A DNA stretch of 64,000 bases from Phymorhynchus buccinoides (taxonomy: Eukaryota; Mollusca; Gastropoda; Neogastropoda; Raphitomidae): the NCBI GenBank assembly GCA_017654935.2, contig CM065691.1:26992587-27056586 (forward strand). The letters are read 5' to 3'. Under the pieces are notes generated by a model. It ran no database searches. It was not told the DNA's origin and worked only from the letters and a program-made list of their open reading frames with translations. The position numbers were made by a program, and so were the translations under genes. Within the stretch, counting starts at the first letter, position 1. Each line of letters opens with the position of its first letter. Below, one piece after another: positions 21,655 through 33,600 of this stretch.

Positions 21655-24600
21655 CTGTATCACACACACACAAAAAAAACACACACAATCAAACCAGAAA
21701 ATGTACTACAAAGCATAACTAAGCATGAACAATGAAGAGAATAAGAAAGAGTGGATACCAACGCGAGTATTTTAAATTAGGGTTGCATGCACGTACTGCA
21801 TGCCAAAGCCTACATTCAGGCAATTGAAAGGTAATTGCAGGAAGCAAATTACTTTTTTTCTTTTCTTTTTTAAACAGCTCAGAACATAAAACCAGCCTGT
21901 GCATTCAATCTGAAGATCTGGATCACGACATTCACTTTAACCCTTGCATTTATTCCGCCCAAAACCGCCCAGCCAGAAGTTACCTCTGTATTCAAGCCGC
22001 CCATAGCTTACCCCCACTCTGAGACGCCCTCTGATGGCATTTTCATCACGCACCAAGTTCTGGCTTGTTATACACACACTATGAAGAAGCTTCTCACTTG
22101 CAATGATGTGATGGTAACTGTATTGCGCTCTGTGTGCCTCAAAAGACAGGTTTTCCTGATAATGTGTGAAAGAATCTGAACAGTAGAAGAAGTTTGTCTG
22201 TAAGCAATGCGAATGCAAGAGGGTTAACACTGGCTATGAGTGGTTATCCCCAAGGTACACATTCTAATTTCTATCCATTCGATTTAGCATACTTTGTTAC
22301 ATTAGCTAAACACAATAAGGTTCACCGTTGAGTCCTCAGTTGAAACCTACGTGAAAATCGGGAGAGCAAATTCAAATCTCTACCATACTCTTGGTGACTT
22401 TGCACGTGGGGGGTGGAAGGCAAGGTTGAAAGTTAGAGTGCAGCTTAAACGCACAGCCGGCATATATAAAGCGTTCACGCGAGGCGTGCGCCATCATTCT
22501 CATCACTGCTCGCGACAGATACAGTTCAAGCGTTCTTTTTTCTCTGTTGCCCTAGCCACTGCAAGGCAGAACTTCGCAGCGACTAGGCTAACAGTCTATA
22601 CCCGATCCCTGGGATCGGTAGTTTTCCCTTTAACCATCTAGCACTTAATATTTAATGATTATTCTTAATTCTCCCTTTTTTTTATAAATGATTTGAAGAA
22701 AGCAGCCTAAACAATAATACTATTACAGTGGAACCTCCTTTGTAAGACCTATTATAAAACTCCCACATAAGACCTACTTCTCTGAGACATTGCCCTTCTT
22801 TGTAACAATGTAAGTATTAAAATTACCTCCCTTATAAAGACCTCATTTGGGATGATTTTTGGAGGTCTTATAAGGGAGGTTCCACTGTAATAGTGTTTGA
22901 AGACTGAAGAATACTTTAATACCACACTTACTCCACGTGGAGTATTGCAGCAGGATGTTTCAAACAGTGCACTCACCAACACAGCTGCCATGAACTCCCT
23001 CAGCTTTGGGCCCAGGAGCCGGATGATCGAGTTGTCGAGGGCCATCACCTCGTCTGACATCACCATCTTTGTGATCAAACGAGTGATCTTTTTAGACTCT
23101 CGCTCACACTTTTGCTCTGGGATAGAAAAAAAATCAAACATGTGATGGTACATGGGAAAAACCTACATAAGTCACTCAATGTTTGAGCAAAATCCAAAAA
23201 TAGTCAACAAACCCCATGTACTTTTCTATATTCTACTCATGTAAAATTTATGTACGTTCGTCATGTTCTGATTGTATAAGATAATGTATATTCTATGTTG
23301 TAGTAGTAGTAGTAGTAGTGTAATAGGGCTAGAAGTGGGCCTCTCGGCCCTTTTACGCCCTTTCTTGATTGTTTAATTTGATCACGTTTCACAATGATTG
23401 CCCTAAGCTAAACTAGTCTTAATTTTTTTTTTTTAGGGGAATGGACTTTCATTTTTAATCATCAAAAACATTGAAAGCTCTTATCATATTAGGATTTTGG
23501 TCCAGAAGGTTTTTAAAAGTTAATATTAGGTGCCTGTTTGATGTTAGTTGGTAAGTTATTCCAATGTTGAACAATCCTGTTAGAGAAGAAACATTTTCTT
23601 TTGTTAGTATTTGAATTGAACGTCTTAAAAACAACTTGTCCATACTATTTCTTGTTTTATCCACTGTACTGTTGACAAAGAAATCACTGAATTCAATATC
23701 ATCAGAATTTTTTATGATTTTATATGCTTGTATGAGATCTCCTCTGAGTCTTCTTCCCTTGAGAGAAGGCAAATTAAGAAATTCTAATCTGTTGTATTTG
23801 TATTAGATATGTAAAGCGCTTAGAGCCCTAAATCAGAGAATAGGCACTATATAAACAATCATTATTATCATTATTAAATGAAGCTGGAGTTATTTAAATC
23901 ACAAAACCCTCTTTTGTTTTAATGATGGCATGGTGGATTTATGACAGGTAGTCTTACACAGTCTTTTACCTTTACAAATAGAAAGTTCCACCGACTTTTA
24001 ACGTGCAAGCGATTTACTGCCTTTTACCACTCCATCCCAACCTCTGTGTCTGTCCGATCCACAATTAGTGGCTAAAATCATGCCCATGCAGAATCAACCA
24101 TTTAGAATCGTTACACACACACTCTGCACCGTACTCACCTTCCACAAAGACTATCATCATGTCCAGAATGTCGAGGAACATGCGCATGGACAGCGCCAGA
24201 AACCTCATCAGCTGTCTGAACATGGCCATGAAGACGGGCTCGGACGTGATCTCCTTGTCTATCTCGATGGTGACCATGCTGTACAGGGTGGAGAAGGCCA
24301 GGCGGGTGAAGACGCGCATGTGCCGCTTCATCACGGGCAGCGAGTGGTCGATGATGGTCTGCCACAGCTCAGGGGGCTGAGAGGGGTGTGGGCTGGGGGT
24401 GAGGGTGCAGCACACTGGGTTGTCCATGTGCACGATCTCACACTTGGCCAGTCGGGTTGAGATCAAATGGATCCAATGCGTCAGGGCCGACCACACTGTC
24501 GTCACGCTCAGCACGCCGTACTTGTTCTGCGCCAATGTCGGACAAACGATACGATGAATAATCACGCAATCCATGCCAACATCACACAATGATATGGATA

Positions 24601-27600
24601 ATTTACCAATGACAACATCAAACAAATAATAAAAATAGTACATTTATATAGCGCTTTACCTCAAATGAGCCCAAAGCGCTTTACAATCGAATATTCATCA
24701 ACAAGTAGACAACAAAAAATAGTATTTAAGAATGACACAAACCAGCAACAACGCATATACAAAGCAACTCACTCATTATTCATCTTTCATTCAGTAAGCC
24801 ATAGCAACTGAGTTGCACGGACTGACCACATACACCAACACACATACACGAATATTAGAGGATACACATATAAGGTCACTCACACACACATACACACAAC
24901 ATACAAAACAAAAAAAGCACACACGCACACGTATGTACGCACACAGGATGTAGGTTGAAACTCGTCTAATAACAATCACCCAAAGTGATGCTTACATGGG
25001 GATCATTCAAGCACAAGCATCAACACACAGATGACAATCATCCAAAGTGATGCTTACATGGGGATCATTCAAGCACAAGCATCAACACACAGATGACAAT
25101 CATCCAAAGTGATGCTTACATGGGGATCATTCAAGCACAAGCATCAACACACAGATGACAATCATCCAAAGTGATGCTTACATGGGGATCATTCAAGCAC
25201 AAGCATCAACACACAGATGACAATCACCCAAAGTGATGCTTACATGGGGATCATTCAAGCACAAGCATCAACACACAGATGACAATCACCCAAAGTGATG
25301 CTTACATGGGGATCATTCAAGCACAAGCATCAACACACAGATGACAATCACCCAAAGTGATGCTTACATGGGGATCATTCAAGCACAAGCATCAACCCAC
25401 AGATGACAATCATCCAAAGCAGACATTTCAAGTCTCCTATAAAAAAAAAAGAAGAATAGCTAGCAGTACTAGTATTCATGAGAAAAAAAAGCTTATGAGC
25501 ACATATAAAAACAAACCCGCTTATTCTACTTGGCCACTCCCTAACATGTGATCAGAATGGTGTAACATATTCAGGTCGCAGTTTTACAGGACAATGCCTT
25601 TCTGTGCCAAGAGTGAATAAAAAATATGGTGATAATAGAACCATCTTATGCAAAGCATTATCAGCTACGCTTGCAGGGTGGACAATTAGAAATGTACACT
25701 AGATTTTTTAATTTTAGTACAAAGCTGTAATAGGTTGTGTTAATATGCTGGCTTTTTGTTGGGAGCTTTGCGCTCAATAAAGCAAACAGTTTGAATATTC
25801 AGCAAAGGAAACATGGGTCAATGCATGGACACTTACCAGGACGTGTGTGTCCCACATTCTGGCCAACGTGTCGATGGCGTAGGCGAATGTGCCTCTGGGT
25901 CCAGGGTCTTTTGACCTCATAAGGTCAGTGAAAAAGTAGAAATACTGTGAAAAGAAAAACAGGAACATAGCTATAGAACAGGTACAACGACATTAATCCT
26001 TTCACCGCCAGCGAATTTTCCACCCAAAATTTCTGGGTAAAGAAAAGTTGGCGTCTACAATACTGTGACTCCCACTATGACATGTATCAAATAAAGTCTT
26101 TTACAATCTCCCAACAACATAAGGTCATAAGGTTAATTTTATGCCTTTCAGTCTGGTGCAGAAATGCAACATCAGCGGCGAAAGCGTTAAAACCAAATAC
26201 AGCTACGAATGTCATACTCAGGCATCAGAATAGTCTGAAGTCCAATCCTCTAAATACCGTGGTAAAAGGGCCATCAAGGCTCTAGGCTGTGGAGAGACAA
26301 CACTGAAATGAGTTCCCAACATCACCACCTTAAAAGGCTTAATATAACGCGGAATAAAAAGGCAAATCCTCTGACAAGAGAAGCCAATCCTCTGTCAGAA
26401 ATTCTTAATCCTCTGACAATTCTGATGCCTGCATACTGGTCAACTTCAGCAAGGAAACATTTCTGGTAGCTTCTTCTCTTTCACACTCAATCTTTCATTT
26501 TGAAAGAGCTGTGATTTTTTGGAACACACAGCACAAAGTGTAAAATTTAACTTCAAAATCAAAACGAGATACACCAATTATAATTCAAACTTGCTGCGCC
26601 TAACATTTTAGATTTACTGTAATCAACCATACAAGCAATCATACATTTGCAATGTATCATACATTTGCAATGTGATGGCTTTGTTTTGTAAAAGGCTTGT
26701 GTCTTCTTCATGGACTTGACATGAGTCGATATGCAATTACAAACTGAGCATGCAAACAAACATAACCAATTTATGTCTGCGGTACTGTCCAACTTTAACA
26801 TTTTCAACACACACACACACACAGAGCGACACACACATACATACACGCACATACAAATACACACCTATGTGAAGTGTATGGCAAAGAAAAAAAGGAAAGG
26901 CCATTTGCAATGCAATGTTTAAATGCTATGATTACAAATAATTCAGTTTGTCACTTTTCAGGTTAAAAACACTTTCCTATGAATGATTCCCAAGACTTCA
27001 TATAAATCTTATGATCTTTCAGAAAGGAAAACCAACTTCACAAAAAGGAATTGTGCAAGAAACCAAACACTTTCAGCCATCTTTCATTGGTGTTCATGAA
27101 AATTGTTCTTAAAACAAGCGCGAAATCGCAATAGTTTGTGGCACGCGGTCTATTTTTACCACTCCAATCATGAGTCACCTCCCCTGGCTTTTCAATAATT
27201 TTAATCTGTAAACCAGAATGTTATCTCTGCACCATTTCGTAACTTTTTATATCTTTTGGAAAACATTTAAAACTATGTATCCTACTTATACTCATCAAAA
27301 GAAGCACCGCATACTCGTCGTGTCTGTTGTAGTGTCTGTATTACGTATGTTTATTATTTTGTACGCTTTTAAAATACATCATTTTAAAGAGCGGCCTCAA
27401 TTTGAAGTGTAGCCTCGATTTGAAGTGCGACAATTTTGTCAAAATGTGCGACAATTTTGGACCGACCGACCGACAGACAGACCGACCGACCGACCAACAA
27501 AGTGAGTTATAGGTTTGTGGCTTGAGCCACAAACAAAAATGTTTTTCCATGGAATGCATTGGACACTTTGCAAAATGTTTCTGGGTGTTTTGAGTAGTCA

Positions 27601-30600
27601 TTCACGCCATGGAACTTCTGAAGTGTCTGACCACCAATCTTATTGGAGCCTGAGCGACTTTACACCCTACATTTTATCACAGATGGATAAGATGTCTGTT
27701 TTCCAGCACTCTTTCTTAACTGATGTTTATTATTTATTTGTACTTTCTCTCAATTGCCATGTGAAAAAATCAAAGCAAGTACGCATTTTGATTTTTCAAG
27801 GTTATGCACCTGATAATATGTATTTTATACTGATCATCATTCCTTTCACTCACGCAATCCCGGATGTAGCAGTGCCTTTCAAACTGCTCCATTTTGCAGT
27901 TGAAGAGGACACGGGTCAGCCCTCCCCTGTGGGGCTCATGCTCCCTGTTCAGGGCTTCAAGCTCCTCCCTGGTCTGACCTGACACAGCGTCACACTCACA
28001 ATTATCTGACCTGTCACACTCACAACTATCTGACCTGTCACACTCACAACTATCTGACCTGACAGCGTCACACTCACAATTATCTGACCTGACACAGCAT
28101 CACACTCACAATTATCTGACCTGACACAGCGTCACACTCACAATTATCTGACCTGACACAGCGTCACTCACAATTATCTGACCTGACAGCATCACACTCA
28201 CAATTATCTGACCTGACACAGCATCACACTCACAATTATCTGACCTGACACAGCATCACACTCACAATTATCTGACCTGACACAGCGTCACACTCACAAT
28301 TATCTGACCTGACACAGCGTCACACTCACAATTATATGACCTGACACCGCGTCACACTCACAATTATCTGACCTGACACAGTGTCACACTCACCATTATC
28401 TGAACTGACAGTGTCACACTCACAATTATCTGACCTGACACAGTGTCACACTCACAATTATCTGACCTGACACAGTGTCACACTCACAATTATCTGAACT
28501 GACAGTGTCACACTCACAATTCAGGGGCGGATCATGCAGTTAACATGGGTGCAACTACACAAAATGAAAAAAACCTAAAAGGCTGGGGTCCAGGGGTAAT
28601 GTCCCCCTGCAGCTGAAGCAAAAATTGATTTATGAAGGTATTTTAGTTTGCTTTTTCCACAATTTATACAAATACTTATTTTAAAGTGTTTGAAAAATAC
28701 AGTAGACACACAAAGATCTTGTTTGACAAATTTAAAAGAAGGAACTTCCTTTTCTAGAAAATGTAAAAAACCGGAAATCTTTGCATACCACGAAAGTTGC
28801 ACCCATGTGTTAATAAAGAGAAGTTTCCAGCACATTTTTTAATACAGTTTATGGTTAACACTTGTAACCCCGATTAAAATGATGACTCTACTCCCTGTAA
28901 CCACCAAATTAATGTTGGTAAACTGGGCCCCAAATGGGGTACTTTGCTTAAAAAAATATTAAAAAATAACTACTTGATGGATTGACTTCAAATGTTCAGG
29001 GTTTCTGTATAAATGAAGAATGTTTAACCTGCAATGTGATATTTGTTATGTGATATTTTTGATTTTTTGATATTGCAATTTTAACTCCAAAATACATAAC
29101 GAAGTGGGTGTACAGGGGCGGTTTTAGACGGCTTGGTAGGAGAAAGTAATGGATGTCATGGGCGGAATCAGGCTATAAGGGGCTTAAAAAGTTAAGAAAG
29201 ATAGTCATGGATATGAACAGTACTGTGTGTGTGCGCACGCGCATGTGCGTGCGTGCATGTACGTACATGTGTTTGTGTGAGAGAGATTTTAGGCAACCAA
29301 CGGGGGCTTTCCATGCAACCAAGAAACCCCCCCCATACCCCTGCAGGTATCTGACCTCCGAGCATCACACTCACATTTATCTGACCTGACACCACACCAC
29401 ACTCACAATTATAGGATCTGACATCACAGTCACAATTATTAAAAAAAAAATGGAATTTTGGTCTATCACAATATCACATGAGTCGCTGCACAGATTCACT
29501 TAAAATTTTGTAGGGTGATATATCACATCAAGCTGATGAGTCCAGCAAAATGTTGGTATGGAGTTTATTTGAAAGTAAACGATTTGGCATTTAGATATAT
29601 CTCTGGCATCGAGATATATCTTCAACAAAACACAGCTAGTGAGCCTTGAAGGCTTTGCCTCAAGTTTTTATTGTGATGGTAGGGTCTCAGTTGTTTAGAT
29701 AGTAAATTCTGAACATTTTGAATTACATTGGTTCCAAGCAAACAATAGGAATCACCCAAAGCTATTACCTCTATCTTGAACATGTTTCTTTTATACTGCA
29801 AAAACACTTTTTTTGTCAGGACAAACATTTGTTCTTGAATGAGCCTTTAAAAACACTCACCAACTGCTATACTGAGGCAATAGGTGAGGTAGTCTGGCTC
29901 CCTGCTTTCCAAGTGTTCCCGGTTCAATCCTATCCTCTGCAGAGTTGTTGTGCTCTTATCGCTAAAATCACAGAACCTGGGAGAAGAGAGAACAAAAATC
30001 AGCATCAGATCAAACTGAGAACTACCATAGCAAACATTGATTTTTTAAAATACATAATACATTTGTCACCCCACTGTGTTGCTGACCATGACCTTGAAAA
30101 CATCAGTTTCATTTGGGGGCCATATTTTCCACATCATCAGAGTTATTGTCTCCAAACTTGATATGTGGGTACAATCATTGATTTAAACTAAATCGGAATG
30201 TTGAATACCGACTATGTTGTTGACGCTGACATTGATCCTAAACCTTGGAGATGCTAAATTGTTGTTGTAGTCATATCTTTCACAGTTTTGTACTCACAAG
30301 CTTCAAATTTGGTAGATTGGAGCAAGGTCATGTATAATGCAAAGTATTGATGACCTTGATGATTTGACCTTGACTTCTGATCTTGTCTATTTCAGTGGTG
30401 GCTGAGGTCTGAAAACCATTGGTCTTCAGACCCATATAACCATTATATTCTTAACAATGCTTCTTTCAATGATCCACCTTTATTTTCTTTTTTTTTGGTC
30501 TTTTTTGTTTAGTTTTTTTTTGTGTACGAGTCTTTAGTTTATGTCGGTGCACATTTGTATAGTTTTTTCTGTTTTAACTAAAACAAGGGTTGCACGGCCA

Positions 30601-33600
30601 CCTAAACAAAAATAAACACTTTACATCTCAAAAGTGTGTCTGTGTGGGTGTGGATGTGGATGTGTGGGTGGGTGCATGCATGCATCTCTTGAAATCAGGA
30701 TTGGAAAAGCTGACAGCAAGAGTCTTCAGGATTGGCCATCTTGTCATCCGGATTAAAACAAGATGATAAACATGCAATTCTAACACACACACACCCACAC
30801 CTATCCTGTATGCAGACACACACACATTGGAAACTTTTTTTAAAGTTAATTTTCTTTTTGGGCACACACACAACACATTTCAACATAGTCATTGTTTGCC
30901 AACATAGTTATGACCATATCTGCATTTAGGTACAACGTAGTACACTAAATTAAGAGTACAGTTCACAAATGCCAACAACCACGATTAGAACTCCTTGTAA
31001 TACAAGGGTACATACATTGGAAATTATTTTTCATGCGGTCACCATTTCAGGTTTGGGAAGATTCAGAGAGCATTGAAACGTGTCATTTCAGGACTGAGAG
31101 AATGGCCAGCTTTCACCCATGATAGACACCGTAACTCACTGAAGGTTAGTGAAGGTTTAGAACCTGCGGGCAACGTCATTTCAGGATTGAGAGAATGGCC
31201 AACTTTCACCCATGATAGACACCGTAACTAACTGAAGGTTAGTGAAGGTGTAGACCCTGCGGGCAACGTCATTTCAGGATTGAGAGAACGGCCAACTTTC
31301 ACCCATGATAGACACCGTAACTCACTGAAGGTTAGTGAAGGTGTAGAACCTGCGGGCAACGCCATTTCAGGATTGAGAGAACGGCCAACTTTCACCCATG
31401 ATAGACACCGTAACTCACTGAAGGTTAGTGAAGGTGTAGAACCTGCGGGCAACGCCATTTCAGGATTGAGAGAACGGCCAACTTTCACCCATGATAGACA
31501 CCATAACTCACTGAAGGAGAGTGAAGGTGTAGAACCTGCGGGCAACGCCATTTCAGGATTGAGAGAATGGCCAACTTTCACCCATGATAGACACCGTAAC
31601 TCACTGAAGGAGAGTGAAGGTGTAGAACCTGCGGGCAACGTACTGCTCCACACGAGGAAGGCGAATGAGCCGCACCAGCTGGATCAGCACGTCCTCTGGC
31701 ACAGGAGCGTTGAAGTAGGCCCAGTAGTAAACCCGGAACATGTGTATGTGGCAGCTCTGCGGCAGTCTTGCGAATACACCTGTCTTATCATCTGGGGAAC
31801 GACCGTTGATCATTTTAGTGACAATACTCTGTATGTATGCATTGCACAGACTTCATAGCTCAGGGCTTTAACTCAAATTTTTAAAAAAAAAGAAAAAGGA
31901 ACTTCCTTTTCTGGTAAAATTCAAAAACAGGAAATCTTTGAATACCAGGAAAAGTTGCACCCATGAAAATATAATAACATTTTTTTTTTTTTTTTTTGGC
32001 TGTCCCATCTTCTGGGCCGTACAGTGGCGTTGCTCCCACGCCGCTCGTTCCGAATCCCAATTCGCAGCTACACCCCGGTTTGTTCAAGTCGCAGAATCCG
32101 AGACCAGCAGTCCAAGGGGAGCGAATCTACGTTATAATAACAAAATCTTAATTTTGTGTGTAAAATTCGGGAAATGCGCCTTATACTCAGGTGCGCCTTA
32201 ATTTCCTGACTATAAGGTATAGTCAGAAGAATATCAATATGGTACTCCCCACATAGTGACACAGACCTGTTTACTCTTTGTTAGCTTTGTTAGCTTATTC
32301 TTTAAATAAAGATGATTTTGACTTGACTTGACTTGACTTACTCTACTCTTTTCGAGTAGTATTCTACTCAATTTGGGCCTCTACTACTCTTCAAAATTAA
32401 AAATAATGCTCTAATTACTCATTTTCAGTGAACATTATTTGATGGTTTAATGAAGAGGACTACTCATTTCACACCACAACTACTCATTTCAGCTATCCAG
32501 ACTACTCAAGACTTGTGTAGGGGGTAAACAGGACTGTAGTGACATACACAAAACAAACAAACAAAGTTACCGAGCAGTTGAGGCAAGTACTGGCGGGCAG
32601 CATCGGTCAGGTAGTGGCTGGCTTTGGAGCCCATGGCTTTGGTCAGGCGGATGGCTATGTCCTCCAGGCTGTCAGGGTTTTCCTCCTTGCAAAGCTCCAC
32701 CAGCATCTTGGGCAGAGACCGTAAGTAGGTCTCCAGCAGGTCATGGCGGATGTGGCTTCGGAAGAAAATAAAAAAATAAAACATGCATACCATCCATACC
32801 TTCTTTAACTGGGAGGGAATTTGAGACAATCGTGCACTTGGTGACAAGTCTTTGAAATTTGACATGGTGATAGGCATGGGGTTAGTATTTTTTTTTGAAC
32901 ATCACCAACAAATTGTGCTCGGTCCGTCATGACCTATTTTGTCAAAAATCCAATATGGCCGCTTCCGATGAGGAAACGGATCAAATTGAAGGCTTATGAA
33001 ATGCAACTTTGTCGTTTGCTTAATTTATAATGCAAGGTGTGTTTTCAGTTTGGTCATGTATGATTGTGAATATGTATGCGGGTGTGGGTGTGATTGTGAG
33101 TGTGGGTGAGTGTGTGAGTGTGAGTGTGGGTGTGTGTGAGTGAGTGGACAGCTGAGGGGATATATTTGTTGTTCTTTTCCTTCAGTTTGTCTTTCCACTA
33201 GAAGTGAAATAAAACAAAAAGGTGTGTATGTGTGCATGAGTACCGTATTTTACGGACTATAAGGCGCTACTTTTTCCCCCCAGACTGAGACCCCTGCGCC
33301 TTATAATGTGACTGATAATATAGTAAAAAAACAACCATAACAACATCTGAATTTTGTGTAAAATTTGTGGGGGTGCGCCTTATAATCAGGCGCGCCTTGT
33401 AGTCCGTAAAATAAGGTAAATGACTGTGTGTGTGTGTATGTGTGCATGTGTGTGTGTGTGTGAGCACGTGTCTGTTTGTGAGTTTCTCTGTCCCTGTGTG
33501 TGTCTGTGAATGTTGTTGTGTTTACCGTTTTGGTGTCACTGTAAAGAGCACAAAGACGAAACTTTATAACAGAGATGTTGCACAAATCAGAGAGGGATGG

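Noticed and set aside
24982..25415. CRISPR-like array or satellite centromere block
   Set aside because: Seven head-to-tail units without spacers is an ordinary minisatellite; too short for a centromeric satellite.
27218..27412. 64-codon ORF conserved in two places (also 59635-59829)
   Set aside because: Both are inside near-identical copies of family D, so conservation reflects recent copying, not selection on a peptide.
27973..28520. CRISPR-like array
   Set aside because: The repeats have no unique spacers, unit lengths drift, and the context is an animal intron.
31280..31640. Alternative TEX10 exon 9 donor at 31640 (GTTGCC)
   Set aside because: It would end in phase 0, and exon 10 then runs into a stop; the donor at 31629 gives an open, phase-matched join.
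31791..31830. Earlier acceptors for TEX10 exon 9 (CATACAG, CAGAG)
   Set aside because: Both put a stop codon in frame or break the phase with exon 8.
31228..31858. ORFs of 141 and 192 codons on both strands
   Set aside because: The 93-bp repeat period is divisible by three, so stop-free frames persist through the array; only the exon 9 part is coding.
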